Assembly (NCBI GenBank): GCA_027694045.1
Contig: JAQEWB010000001.1
Coordinates: 1,240,001 to 1,304,000 of the forward strand
Direction: 5' to 3'
DNA from: Bacillaceae bacterium OF18-1A
GTDB lineage: Bacteria > Bacillota > Bacilli > Bacillales > Bacillaceae_G
Length of the DNA: 64,000 nt
Position 1 is the stretch's first letter, and every line of letters starts with the position of its first letter. The notes under the pieces are model-generated. The model did not search any database. It saw only the letters and a program-made list of their open reading frames with translations, and was not told where the DNA came from. This document shows, piece after piece, positions 7,927-17,929 of this stretch. A program made the translations under genes and the position numbers.

Positions 7927-8766
7927 TTATAAAGTATCATCTTCTTTTTCATCCAAACACTCTTTTTCGGGCTTCATGTTAACCTGTTTCCACTCTTCAT
8001 TTCCTACTTTACGAAATTGAGCAATTTCTACGTCGGTTCCATTCGTTAATGTAACAAAAATAATACAATAATCCGCTCCATCATTACCATAAAAGTAAAT
8101 ATTTTTAACGTATTCATTTTTCATAGTTGGGTACATATGCTGAATCAATTTGCACCAATTTCCATATTTCACTTTTACAACCGCTTCCCCATCATAGTCC
8201 CAACCATGATATGGCGCGCATAAAAAATCTTCTTCAATTTTACTCAAATCAGAAATTCGAAAACCTTCTTTTTCGTATTCAAGTCGGATAAATCCGTAAG
8301 AATAGCTAAAATACCCAGCATTCTTGCCTTCGAATCCCTCAATCGTTTCAATTTCATAAAAAAATCTTATTCCCCGTCTTCCATCTGGCACTCGACAAAG
8401 CTTTAGCAAACTCGTATGCCCTATCCCAGCAAACGAATTTAAATATTCTTCATAGCTGAATTTATTTTGATATTCTTTAGATAAAAAATTATATGCAATA
8501 GGAAATGGTATACGCGCCTGACCAATGGAACCACACCCCCTCTCTCCCATATTTTCAGCTTCACGCAAAATACTAAAATAGTTAAGAAGGGTATCTTCGG
8601 GGGTCCTAGTCAATTCTGGAGGCACTTGGATTTCTTTTTGGGTTTTATTATAATAAGGAGCGAAAAATTCCCAATTGCTAAATCTTAAATTTAAAGCTTT
8701 CAAGCAAGATGGACGAAAATATTTTTGATGATAAGAAGTTATGTCCTTTTGATTATGGTTTAGCAT
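7927..8766 (-). CDS. uncharacterised 279-aa protein
   Basis: This soluble protein has no signal peptide or membrane segment. It is rich in aromatic residues, with an N-terminal half containing a GERGCGSIGQARIPFP segment (about residues 75-90) and a C-terminal half with repeated Tyr/Trp-containing strands (YHGWDYDGEAVVKVKYGNW). I chose ATG 8766, three codons inside a GTG-start reading, because it is preceded by AGGGTG. I do not recognise a family. It stands alone with its own terminator next to IS debris, consistent with an accessory gene. Confidence 0.65.
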   Translation of the reverse strand: MLNHNQKDITSYHQKYFRPSCLKALNLRFSNWEFFAPYYNKTQKEIQVPPELTRTPEDTLLNYFSILREAENMGERGCGSIGQARIPFPIAYNFLSKEYQNKFSYEEYLNSFAGIGHTSLLKLCRVPDGRRGIRFFYEIETIEGFEGKNAGYFSYSYGFIRLEYEKEGFRISDLSKIEEDFLCAPYHGWDYDGEAVVKVKYGNWCKLIQHMYPTMKNEYVKNIYFYGNDGADYCIIFVTLTNGTDVEIAQFRKVGNEEWKQVNMKPEKECLDEKEDDTL

Positions 8767-8894
8767 TTTTATCACCCTAGTTTCAGTTTATGGGTGATTG
8801 AAGGGTTTGTGAAGAACTGTATCTCCTTCTAATAAAATAAAAACATTTCATAAAAGACATCAGATACTTTTCAAACACTAATTCTTTTTTTTCA

Positions 8895-8957
8895 TAAAAA
8901 AACGCCATCTCTAAATTCATTCCAAAAGGAAAGAAAATATAGACGACGTTTTAACAT
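8895..8957 (-). terminator. possible terminator of xpt-pbuX
   Basis: On the minus strand AAAACGTCGTCTA pairs imperfectly with TAGAGATGGCGTTTT across a long loop and is followed by T residues. It lies 65 bp past the pbuX stop. Confidence 0.4.
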
Positions 8958-9021
8958 ATTTTAGATGGTAATATGTTGGATAAAGGTGTATTAAAAAATC
9001 CGTTTAACCTGCAAAGTTTTT

Positions 9022-10344
9022 TTACGCTTCTCTTACTGCACTTTGCATCGGAACGGCTTCTTCTTTTACTTTCACTTTCCGCTGCGGCACCATATTAAAT
9101 ACGATATTTAATAATACTGCTGATGCACTTCCAAGTACAATTCCGTTATCTGTTAAAATACGAATGCTTTCTGGAAGTTGTGAGAATAATGTAGGAACGA
9201 CTGTAACCCCAAGTCCGATTCCAACAGAACATGCAACGATTAATAAGTTTTCTTGCTTTCCAAAATCAACACTACTTAACATTTTAATACCATATGCCAT
9301 TACCATACCAAACATTGCGAGCATTGCACCGCCAAGTACTGGTTTTGGAATAATTGTTGTAATAGCTGCGATTTTAGGAATAAATCCAAGAACAATTAAC
9401 ATACCGCCGCAAGTATAAATGATAACACGATTTCTTACTCCAGTTAATTGAACAAGACCTACGTTTTGAGAATATGTTGTATATGGGAATGCGTTGAAAA
9501 TACCACCTAACACCATCGCTAATCCTTCTGCGCGATAACCTTTTGTTAACTCTTTTTCGCCGATCTTTTTATTACAAATATCAGATAATGCAAAGTAAAC
9601 ACCTGTTGCTTCTACAATCCCTACGCAAGCAACTAAAATCATCGTAATAATTGGCGTTAATTCAAATGTCGGTGTACCGAAGTAAAACGGCTGAATACCG
9701 TGGAACCAATCAGCCTCCCCAACCGCTTGCAAACTTACTTTCCCCATAAAAGCTGCAACGATAGTACCGAACAAAAGCCCTAATAAAATAGAGATTGAAC
9801 GGATAAATCCGTCAAAGAAACGATACATAATGATGATAAATAATAACACTCCAAATGCTAACGCTAAATTTTCAAGACTTCCGAAATCTTTGCTACCTAC
9901 TCCACCAGCCATATCATTAATAGCTGCTGGTACAAGTGTAACCCCAATTACTGTAACAACCGATCCCGTTACAACAGGAGGAAACAACTTTACAAGTTTC
10001 CCAAATAATTTAGCAAAAATAACAACGAATAACCCTGCAGCGATAATCGCTCCGTAAATGGATGACACACCGTATTGTTTACCAATTGCAATCATCGGTC
10101 CAACCGCTGTAAATGTACAACCAAGTACAACTGGAAGTCCAATACCGAAAAAGCGATTTGATAATGCTTGTAAAATCGTCGCTACGCCGCACATTAATAA
10201 ATCAATTGAGACTAAGTATGTTAACTCTTTTTGATTTAACCCAAGTCCGCCGCCCACAATAAGTGGGACGATAATTGCTCCTGCATACATTGCAAGCATA
10301 TGCTGCACGCCAAGCGATGCAATTTTAAATGGATGCTGCTTCAT
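9022..10344 (-). CDS. pbuX: xanthine permease PbuX (NCS2 family)
   Basis: This 440-aa polytopic membrane protein carries the nucleobase-cation symporter-2 signature QNVGLVQLTGVRNR at about residue 290 and about 14 hydrophobic helices. It imports xanthine, probably with protons, for salvage by the adjacent Xpt. The start codon follows the xpt stop by 2 bp and its ribosome-binding site GGAGGTGAA lies inside the end of xpt, indicating translational coupling. The pair is controlled by the guanine riboswitch upstream of xpt. Confidence 0.95.
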   Translation of the reverse strand: MKQHPFKIASLGVQHMLAMYAGAIIVPLIVGGGLGLNQKELTYLVSIDLLMCGVATILQALSNRFFGIGLPVVLGCTFTAVGPMIAIGKQYGVSSIYGAIIAAGLFVVIFAKLFGKLVKLFPPVVTGSVVTVIGVTLVPAAINDMAGGVGSKDFGSLENLALAFGVLLFIIIMYRFFDGFIRSISILLGLLFGTIVAAFMGKVSLQAVGEADWFHGIQPFYFGTPTFELTPIITMILVACVGIVEATGVYFALSDICNKKIGEKELTKGYRAEGLAMVLGGIFNAFPYTTYSQNVGLVQLTGVRNRVIIYTCGGMLIVLGFIPKIAAITTIIPKPVLGGAMLAMFGMVMAYGIKMLSSVDFGKQENLLIVACSVGIGLGVTVVPTLFSQLPESIRILTDNGIVLGSASAVLLNIVFNMVPQRKVKVKEEAVPMQSAVREA

Positions 10345-10346
10345 CG

Positions 10347-11020
<674 letters not shown>

Positions 11021-11060
11021 TCGCAAAAAAGAATGCTAAACAAGCAAATATATTCGTCCT

Positions 11061-11131
11061 CACTCATAGTCAAAGTATTTACGGTACTTCGGTAGAAACT
11101 TGCAGGCCATATCCCCGCGATTATATGAGTG
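11061..11131 (-). promoter_or_regulatory. guanine-type purine riboswitch aptamer
   Basis: On the minus strand P1 pairs CACTCATA with TATGAGTG. The conserved loop-loop sequences (GGGGATATGGCC and CCGTAAATAC) and the junction match the xpt purine aptamer closely. The specificity base in the 3' junction strand (GACTATG) is C, which selects guanine or hypoxanthine rather than adenine. Confidence 0.95.
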
Positions 11132-11157
11132 TAGCTAACTATTTATTTTATAGGAGG

Positions 11158-11186
11158 ATTATAACGCACTTTTCATATTTTGAAAA
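11158..11186 (-). promoter_or_regulatory. probable xpt promoter
   Basis: A perfect TATAAT (11163-11158) lies about 27 bp upstream of the aptamer. The best -35 at 17 bp spacing is the weak TTTTCA. A CGAAC half-site, as found in PurR boxes, lies further upstream at about 11233-11237, but no second half-site is convincing. Confidence 0.5.
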
Positions 11187-11264
11187 GTATTTATTAACAA
11201 AACACGTACAAATTTTATAAAAATATCATTTTTGTTCGAGTTTTGCAAACTCTTTCATTCCCAA

Positions 11265-12011
11265 TTATAACTTCGTTAAAATGATTGGTCCATCTTTTGT
11301 AATCGCAATTGTATGCTCATATTGAGCTGATAATTTCCCGTCCATCGTTCTTGCAGTCCATCCATTTAAATCTACTTTCGAATAGCGCATACCTACATTT
11401 ACAATGGGTTCAATTGTAATTACCATTCCTTCTTGTAACTTAGGCCCTTGTCCTTGCTTCCCAAAATGAAAAATTGCTGGTTCTTCATGAATCTCTTTAC
11501 CGATTCCATGTCCCGTAAAGTCTCTTGCAACTGAAAATCCTTCAGCGGCTACATAACTTTCAATTGCATAGCCAATATCTCCTACATGGTTATCGATTAT
11601 CGCCTGGTCAATTCCTTTATACAAAGCATTCTCAGCTACTAACAATAACCTTTCTGCTTCATCAGAAACTTTTCCAACTCTATACGTCCAAGCAGAATCT
11701 GAAAGACCACCTTTTAAATTTACTACCATGTCAATTGTTACAATATCACCCTCAGTTAAAGGAACATCGGCCGGAAACCCATGACACATTTCATCGTTTA
11801 TAGATGCGCATATCGCATATGGATACCCGTTATAATCTTTTTGCTCAGATGTTGCACCATGCTCTTCTAAATATGCTTCCACAAACGTATCTATTTCTTT
11901 TGTAGTTACACCTGGTTTTATCATTTTTGCAATTTCTTTATGACAAGAAACTAGTAATTTCCCAGATTCATGCATCAAATCTATTTCATTTTTCGTTTTA
12001 ATTGTAATCAT
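11265..12011 (-). CDS. map: type I methionine aminopeptidase
   Basis: This 248-aa enzyme removes the initiator methionine from nascent proteins. All five metal ligands of the pita-bread fold are present: Asp94, Asp105, His168 (in GHGIGKEIHEEP), Glu201 (TIEP) and Glu232 (QYEHT). It lacks an N-terminal zinc-finger or SH3-binding extension, as expected for bacterial type Ia. It stands alone between the xpt leader and a broken GNAT gene, not in a ribosomal-protein operon. It is therefore likely a second paralogue in the genome, which is inference from context. Confidence 0.95.
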   Translation of the reverse strand: MITIKTKNEIDLMHESGKLLVSCHKEIAKMIKPGVTTKEIDTFVEAYLEEHGATSEQKDYNGYPYAICASINDEMCHGFPADVPLTEGDIVTIDMVVNLKGGLSDSAWTYRVGKVSDEAERLLLVAENALYKGIDQAIIDNHVGDIGYAIESYVAAEGFSVARDFTGHGIGKEIHEEPAIFHFGKQGQGPKLQEGMVITIEPIVNVGMRYSKVDLNGWTARTMDGKLSAQYEHTIAITKDGPIILTKL

Positions 12012-12130
12012 GCTTACCTCTACCTTCCTTGCTAAACTTACTATTTGCTACTAAAGTTCAATCATACACATCCTCTATTGAAATTTCAAAATTCCCACTC
12101 ACAATAAGTATCATATGGTTCTACATCAAA

Positions 12131-12164
12131 ATAAAAAAACAGAAGAATCCTCTTCTGTTTTTTT
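12131..12164. terminator. terminator downstream of GNAT pseudogene
   Basis: AAAAACAGAAGA / TCTTCTGTTTTTTT forms a perfect stem with T tracts on both strands. It lies just beyond the pseudogene stop. Confidence 0.8.
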
Positions 12165-12165
12165 A

Positions 12166-12636
12166 TTATTTTTTACATACATAATTCATTTTCAAAAACT
12201 CAAAACAACTACCATTTGTTTTCTGTATAAACGTTCCAACTGCTTCAAATCCTGCCCTTTTATATACTTTAATCGCTCTCTCATTAAATGTCGCTACTGA
12301 TAGTGTTATATAGTTGCAGCCGTATTTTTCTTCACTAAAATCTAGTCCCGCCTTCACGAACTTTAACCCTAATCCATTGCCAGCTATATCAGGTCTCATT
12401 CCAAGTCCTATATCAACCGTCTGATTATTCATTTTAGAAAAACTCCAGTAACCAATGAGAGTGCCATTTTCCTTCACAGAAAATGTATGATCCCCTCTAC
12501 TTTCATCATGTAAAAACTCAGCTAAGTCTTCTTGATCTGCCTCTATATCATAAAAGGAATATTCTCCTTCATAATGCCAATTATATGCTATTTCCTCTGC
12601 TTCTTCTTATGTCAGTACTGTATATGTATACTTCAT
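12166..12636 (-). pseudogene. GNAT acetyltransferase broken by a nonsense codon
   Basis: The original start is ATG 12636 with a good AAAGGGG ribosome-binding site, but codon 10 is TAA (12609-12607). After that stop the same frame continues uninterrupted for about 146 codons to 12166 and encodes a GNAT domain (IGLGMRPDIAGNGLGLKFV motif A, then YKRAGFEAVG). No frameshift is needed to restore it; a single CAA- or GAA-to-TAA change explains the stop. The 103-codon frame from the internal GTG at 12477 lacks a ribosome-binding site. A sequencing error cannot be excluded. Confidence 0.8.
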
Positions 12637-12682
12637 TTTCCCATCCCCTTTAAAAAAAGAGCTGCAAGTAAGCAGCTCACTT

Positions 12683-14200
12683 TTATAACTCATAAATCTC
12701 TCTATACTTCGCTTCTAAATAATCGGCTAAATAGTTTGCGTTTAATCCTTCGCCTGTAACATCTTCTAAAATTTCAAGTGGCTTTTTCGTTTTACCGTAT
12801 TGGTGAATGTTTTCTGTTAACCATTCACGAATTGGCGTCACATTTCCTTCTTCTAATAACGCATCAAAGTTCGGAATGTCTTTTAACATTCTTTGCTTAA
12901 ATTGCGCTGCATACATGTAACCAAGCGCATAGGATGGGAAGTATCCAAATGAGCCGCCAGCCCAATGAACATCCTGCAACACACCTTTTGCATCATTTTC
13001 TGGACGAATGCCTAAATATGCTTCCATCTTATCATTCCAAGCCACTGGTAAGTCTTTCACTTGTAATGTACCATCAAATAATTCTTTCTCAAGCTCATAA
13101 CGAACCATAACGTGAAGTGGATATGTAAGTTCATCTGCTTCTATACGAATGAATGAAGGCTTTGATTCATTTATCGCATCGTAAAATTCATCGACTGATA
13201 TATCGTCAAATTGACCGTCACTATACTCTTTTAATAAATCATAATTCTTCTTCCAGAATGATTTATTACGGCCAATAAAGTTCTCAAAGAATAATGATTG
13301 TGACTCATGAATTCCCATAGATGTTCCACTACATAGCGGTGTACCTTCAAATTGCTCTGCAATATTTTGTTCATATACAGCATGACCACATTCATGAATT
13401 GTTCCAAACACAGCCATACGGAAATCTTTCTCATCATAGCGTGTTGTAATACGAACATCGCCTCTATTTAATGTAATTTCAAAAGGATGTACCGTTTCAT
13501 CAAGACGACCTGCTTCAAAATCATAATTCAATTGCTTTAATAGCTCTAATGTAAAGTTTTTTTGTTTTTCTTTTGAGAAATGCTCTGCTAAAGCACTTGT
13601 TTTTAACCCTTTTTTAGACTCTGAGATTTCCTTTACAAGCGGAACGATACGCTCACGAAGTTGACCAAATACGTGATCTAACACTTCTACTGTAATACCT
13701 GGCTCATACATGTCTAATAAAGTATTATATTTGTATGTTTCGTAACCCCAATATGTAATAAATTTCTTTTTGAATTCCACAATTTTTTCTAAATACGGAC
13801 GGAACATTTCAAAATCAGATTTTTCGCGTGCTTCTTCCCATACACTTTCTGCTTTCGCCTCTAATTTCACATATGCTTCGTATTCAGCTTGTGGAATTTT
13901 CTTATTTCTATCATATTCTTTACGACATTCTTCCACCATTTTCTTCGTCGTTTCAGAAAGTTTATCTTCAGTAATTAGAGCTTCTAACTCCGTTAAATAT
14001 TTTCCCATCTCATCTGAAGTTGACATAGCAAACACTTCTGAAGAAAGCATACCGATTACTTCAGAACGCTGGTCAACACCTTTCTTTGGTGCACCTGTTC
14101 TTAAATCCCAAAACATTAAACTTAATGCTTCCCCGTAGTTCTCTATCTTTTTCACATATGTTAAAAATTGTTTCTCTACTTCGTATGTAGCAACTGTCAT
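12683..14200 (-). CDS. ypwA: M32 family carboxypeptidase (Taq-type)
   Basis: This 505-aa metallocarboxypeptidase has the zinc motif HECGHA with His269, Glu270 and His273, followed by the ESQS element about 26 residues later that is typical of M32 enzymes. It trims C-terminal residues from peptides in the cytoplasm; no signal peptide is seen. The length matches B. subtilis YpwA, and its position beside ypvA is the same as there. It starts with a normal ATG after AGGGAGG. Confidence 0.93.
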   Translation of the reverse strand: MTVATYEVEKQFLTYVKKIENYGEALSLMFWDLRTGAPKKGVDQRSEVIGMLSSEVFAMSTSDEMGKYLTELEALITEDKLSETTKKMVEECRKEYDRNKKIPQAEYEAYVKLEAKAESVWEEAREKSDFEMFRPYLEKIVEFKKKFITYWGYETYKYNTLLDMYEPGITVEVLDHVFGQLRERIVPLVKEISESKKGLKTSALAEHFSKEKQKNFTLELLKQLNYDFEAGRLDETVHPFEITLNRGDVRITTRYDEKDFRMAVFGTIHECGHAVYEQNIAEQFEGTPLCSGTSMGIHESQSLFFENFIGRNKSFWKKNYDLLKEYSDGQFDDISVDEFYDAINESKPSFIRIEADELTYPLHVMVRYELEKELFDGTLQVKDLPVAWNDKMEAYLGIRPENDAKGVLQDVHWAGGSFGYFPSYALGYMYAAQFKQRMLKDIPNFDALLEEGNVTPIREWLTENIHQYGKTKKPLEILEDVTGEGLNANYLADYLEAKYREIYEL

Positions 14201-14270
14201 AATATAAAAAACCTCCCTTTTCTACCTCAAACTTAATTCGACATGGAAGCATAAATTCCTTTTATAATAG

Positions 14271-14300
14271 AAAAAAAGCTTGGCAAGCGCCAAGCTTTTT
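14271..14300 (-). terminator. terminator of ypvA
   Basis: AAAAAGCTTGGC / GCCAAGCTTTTT is a perfect stem followed by T residues on the minus strand, immediately after the ypvA stop. Confidence 0.85.
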
Positions 14301-14302
14301 CC

Positions 14303-16240
14303 TTATAATTTTTTAGCTTCCACCGGTAGTACATTTTTCACTGCTTCAATCACTTTCTCATCCTCTGTATCAGATAAGAAGATTGATATAGCACCTTTAT
14401 CGTCGCTCGTACGAATTAAACGCCCAATTCCTTGACGAAGACGTAAAATCATATATGGTACATCTACATCCCAGAATGGATCATTTACATGTTTACGTTT
14501 CGCCTCGAACACAGGATCGTTTGGAGGGAATGGCAATGACCAAATAATTACGTGTGATAATGATGAACCTGGAATATCTAAACCTTCCCATAAATGAACG
14601 GCACAAAGTACAGTTTCTTCTTCATTTTGGAAACGAGAAACAAGTTGACTAATTTCTTGGTCACCTTCATATAAGAACGGAACTGACATCTGCTCTTTGC
14701 TTACATATTCTTTGAACGCTGCAAGTTCTTGCGTTGTACGGAATAATACGAGCGTACGTCCATTTGTTTTTTGTATATTTTCAAGTGTATATTGACACTT
14801 TCTTTCCCATTCATTTTCTTTCGTATGCGATAGTAAGTTTACTGCCATTTGCTCTTCATAATCAAACGGTGAGGCAACTGAGAACGATAAGTAATCTTTT
14901 ACCCCTAGACTATTTGCAGTAAATGCGAATGAATCGTTATTTGATAATGTTGCAGATGAGAAAATGTATGGAATTTTCTTCGAGAATACTTTTTCTTGCA
15001 GTACTTCTTCAACTGCACGTGGCATAATAACTAACGTGAAGGCACCATCACCTTCTTCACCCCACGTAATCACATTTTTCTCATGCATGAAAAGACGAAG
15101 CGAATGTTCTAACACATCTAAATGCTCATCAACGATATTTAAATCATATGTGTTTACTGTATGCATTTCACTTTCAAATACTAACGCATCACCAACTTCA
15201 CCAATTTTTGCATAAAGTCGTTTCGCTTCAGCTGTTACTTTTTCTGTCACAGTAATTTCTAAACGATCAGAACCGGCAATTTCTTTTTTATTTTCTTGTA
15301 ACACATCAAAGAATCGCTCAGTTTGCCAAATTGTTTCTTCTACTAAATGTGCAAACTCTTCGCGAATATCATTTTGTAATAATCTCGTTAAAAGTTGCTC
15401 CATCATCGTTTGTTTTAAACGGTATGTTAAAGCTTTTTGAGCCGCATACTCTACAAGATGTCCTTCATCGAATACAACACAGCTACTCTCAGGTAATAAT
15501 GGAATTTGTCCTTCACGCTTACGAGCATCATACGTCCAAATATGATCCATATAGAAATCTTGAGAGCAAATAATTAAATCTGCTGCTTTACGATAATGTT
15601 CACGAGAAAGAGTTTGACCACAACGATGACGCGAATCACAAGTGAAGCAATCTTGGAAGTAATCCCAGTTTATTTTTGACCATTCTTCGTCATTTAATAA
15701 CGGGAATTCTTTTCTATCACCATAGTGAGTGAAGTTTTGCATCGTACCGTGATCGAATACGAACTGTGGCAATTCATAATATACATCCTCAATTACTTCT
15801 GGAGCTCGTCCACTCATAACATCTTCGAGCTTACGTAAACATAAATAATTATCCATCGATTTCGCAAGTCGTACATCAACAGATAACCCTAACGCTTCAG
15901 ATAATTTAGCAATATCCCCTTCTTCTTTCACAAGCTGTTCAATTAATGTTTCATCTGCACAAGCAATAATAGCAGGTTTTCCTGTATAACGTGCATAACA
16001 AATTGCATATAAAAGATATACAATGGTTTTCCCTGTTCCTACACCAGCTTCTGCAAACATAACTTTCTTCTCTTGGAAAGCACGCTCTAACTGAAACGCC
16101 ATGAAAATTTGTTCATCACGTTCTTCAAAACCTTTTTCCGGAAGGATGTCGTAAAATACATCTCCAATCCACTCATTCAACTTATCATAAAAATTATCTT
16201 GTTTCCCTACTTCAAATGGTAATCTCTTCTCAGTAAACAT
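14303..16240 (-). CDS. ypvA: DinG/XPD-type superfamily 2 helicase YpvA
   Basis: This 645-aa protein has Walker A AGVGTGKT (Lys71), a DEGH box at residues 258-261, and C-terminal helicase motifs including HLWEGLDIPG and QGIGRLIRT. Four cysteines at 134, 198, 201 and 207 sit between the Walker A and DEGH motifs in the arrangement of the XPD/DinG iron-sulfur cluster. It is therefore probably a 5'-3' DNA helicase with a 4Fe-4S domain. Unlike DinG at 29817 it has no N-terminal exonuclease. The order ypwA-ypvA is as in B. subtilis. Confidence 0.9.
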   Translation of the reverse strand: MFTEKRLPFEVGKQDNFYDKLNEWIGDVFYDILPEKGFEERDEQIFMAFQLERAFQEKKVMFAEAGVGTGKTIVYLLYAICYARYTGKPAIIACADETLIEQLVKEEGDIAKLSEALGLSVDVRLAKSMDNYLCLRKLEDVMSGRAPEVIEDVYYELPQFVFDHGTMQNFTHYGDRKEFPLLNDEEWSKINWDYFQDCFTCDSRHRCGQTLSREHYRKAADLIICSQDFYMDHIWTYDARKREGQIPLLPESSCVVFDEGHLVEYAAQKALTYRLKQTMMEQLLTRLLQNDIREEFAHLVEETIWQTERFFDVLQENKKEIAGSDRLEITVTEKVTAEAKRLYAKIGEVGDALVFESEMHTVNTYDLNIVDEHLDVLEHSLRLFMHEKNVITWGEEGDGAFTLVIMPRAVEEVLQEKVFSKKIPYIFSSATLSNNDSFAFTANSLGVKDYLSFSVASPFDYEEQMAVNLLSHTKENEWERKCQYTLENIQKTNGRTLVLFRTTQELAAFKEYVSKEQMSVPFLYEGDQEISQLVSRFQNEEETVLCAVHLWEGLDIPGSSLSHVIIWSLPFPPNDPVFEAKRKHVNDPFWDVDVPYMILRLRQGIGRLIRTSDDKGAISIFLSDTEDEKVIEAVKNVLPVEAKKL

Positions 16241-16341
16241 CCTTAGCCTCCAACCAAAAAGTTTTTCTATAAAAAGATATAGCAGCTACTACTCATATGT
16301 GTGTAGCCGCTTTCCCCTGTTACAATACATAGAAATACACG

Positions 16342-16374
16342 AAAAAAAATTTTCCTTTCGAAAAAGGAAAATTT
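16342..16374 (-). terminator. terminator of yptA-like gene
   Basis: AAATTTTCCTTT / AAAGGAAAATTT with a T run on the minus strand lies just after the stop at 16379. Confidence 0.8.
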
Positions 16375-16378
16375 CTCA

Positions 16379-16561
16379 CTATATTAACGACTTTAAATAC
16401 CGTTTATCAATCGCTGTTTCATGTGAAAGAGCTGATAAATATTCTTCTTGCGCTCTTTGTATCTCATCTACAATCACATCTTGACTATCCACTTCTTTTC
16501 CGAGCTCATCATACGTACGGTGAATAGCTTTTTGAATCATTGATAATTGGAAACTATCCAT
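16379..16561 (-). CDS. small uncharacterised protein, YptA-like by position
   Basis: This 60-aa acidic, predicted all-helical protein starts at ATG 16561 after the strong AAAGGAGGAAG ribosome-binding site. It lies between ypsC and ypvA, where B. subtilis carries the similarly short yptA; I base the relation on position and size only. A longer in-frame reading to 16732 overlaps ypsC and lacks a start signal. Function unknown. Confidence 0.7.
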   Translation of the reverse strand: MDSFQLSMIQKAIHRTYDELGKEVDSQDVIVDEIQRAQEEYLSALSHETAIDKRYLKSLI

Positions 16562-16622
16562 ATCACTTCCTCCTTTACGCATTACATAATAGCCAGTATA
16601 TGCGCGCTGGAGGAGTTTTATA

Positions 16623-17762
16623 CTATGAATTACGCGGTGGACGTTTTCCGAAGTATTGGTAATAGTCTGTACGGATGAATCCGTTGAAAAGTTTACGTTT
16701 CTTCGATGCATCTTTTCCGTAACACTTCTCAAATGCTTCGTAACTTGTTAATACATACGCTGACCACGTGTCTAATGGGCGGAATACTTGTCCCATTTCT
16801 TTGTATAATTGTTCAACAAGGGCTTTTTCACTTAAACGTTCCCCGTATGGAGGATTCGTTACAACATAGCCATAATCCTCTTTTGTTGTGAAATCTTTTA
16901 CTTGCATTTGTTTAAATGTGATTAAATCACCTAAACCTACTTCTTCTGCGTTATCTTGAGCAACTCGGATCATACGATGATCGATATCTGATCCAATGAT
17001 TTGTAATGGTTGGTCATAGTTCGCTAAATCTTCAGCTTCTTGACGAGCTTCACGCCAATTTTGTTTACCTACCCAGCCCCACTCATCTGATGCGAAGCCA
17101 CGGTTAAATCCTGGTGCAATATTTTGCCCGATTAATGCTGCTTCAATTGGAATTGTGCCTGATCCACAGAATGGATCAACAAACGGACGGTCTGGTTTCC
17201 AATTTGTTAATTTAATTAAAGATGCCGCTAATGTTTCTTTTAAAGGCGCTTCCCCTTGATCCATGCGGTATCCACGTTTATGAAGTCCAACACCACTCGC
17301 ATCAATTGTTAATGTTGCAATATCTTTTAACATTGCAATCTCAATACGGAATAACGGACCATCTTCTTCAAACCACGTTGTACGTTTATATGTTGTTTTT
17401 AATTTTTCAACAACAGCCTTTTTAACGATACGTTGGCAATCCGAAACACTGAATAATTCAGATTTTAAAGATTTACCAATAACAGGAAACTCACCATTCT
17501 CTGGAATATAATCTCCCCAGTTTAATGCTTTCGTTTTCTCAAACAGCTCATCAAATGTTGTCGCTTTAAATTCGCCAACTTTAATTTTCACACGGTCCGC
17601 AGTACGTAACCATAAATTCGTACGACAAATCGCCTTCTCATCTGCTTCAAATGTTACTTTGCTGTTTTCTACTTGGCATTCATAACCAAGATCACGAACT
17701 TCTCGAGCAACTAACGCTTCAATACCCATTGCCGCTGTTGCGATTAAAGTAACTTTTCCCAT
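16623..17762 (-). CDS. ypsC: THUMP-domain class I RNA methyltransferase YpsC
   Basis: This protein of about 379 aa has an N-terminal THUMP region (about residues 45-150) and a C-terminal Rossmann methyltransferase. It carries the SAM motif FVDPFCGSGT near residue 193 and catalytic NPPYGERL near residue 300. These are typical of RlmL/RlmK-type rRNA guanine-N2 methyltransferases, and B. subtilis YpsC is its close relative. I prefer the ATG at 17762, spaced 9 nt from GAGGTG; an ATG two codons upstream (17768) is too close to that site. It lies just downstream of rnpB. Confidence 0.9.
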   Translation of the reverse strand: MGKVTLIATAAMGIEALVAREVRDLGYECQVENSKVTFEADEKAICRTNLWLRTADRVKIKVGEFKATTFDELFEKTKALNWGDYIPENGEFPVIGKSLKSELFSVSDCQRIVKKAVVEKLKTTYKRTTWFEEDGPLFRIEIAMLKDIATLTIDASGVGLHKRGYRMDQGEAPLKETLAASLIKLTNWKPDRPFVDPFCGSGTIPIEAALIGQNIAPGFNRGFASDEWGWVGKQNWREARQEAEDLANYDQPLQIIGSDIDHRMIRVAQDNAEEVGLGDLITFKQMQVKDFTTKEDYGYVVTNPPYGERLSEKALVEQLYKEMGQVFRPLDTWSAYVLTSYEAFEKCYGKDASKKRKLFNGFIRTDYYQYFGKRPPRNS

Positions 17763-17886
17763 TTGCATTCACCTCTTATGTATATTCAAACAATAATCAA
17801 TAGCCATTTATCCTATTAATTATTACATTTTACGAAGAATGTTCTCATTAACCATTTTAACTCATAAATTATAACTTCATACAAAT

Positions 17887-17915
17887 AAAAAGCCCTCCTC
17901 TAACAAAGGAGAGCT
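17887..17915 (-). terminator. rnpB terminator
   Basis: AGCTCTCCTTTG / TAGAGGAGGGCT followed by TTTTTATTT lies directly beyond the RNase P RNA 3' end. Confidence 0.8.
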
Positions 17916-17929
17916 GAGTTATTTCATAG

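Noticed and set aside
11232..11238. PurR box upstream of xpt
   Set aside because: Only one CGAAC half-site is clear; the second half at the expected spacing is missing, so I did not list it as a feature.
13770..14138. 122-aa plus-strand ORF over ypwA
   Set aside because: Shadow of a well-supported gene, with Ser/Phe-rich composition and no start signal.
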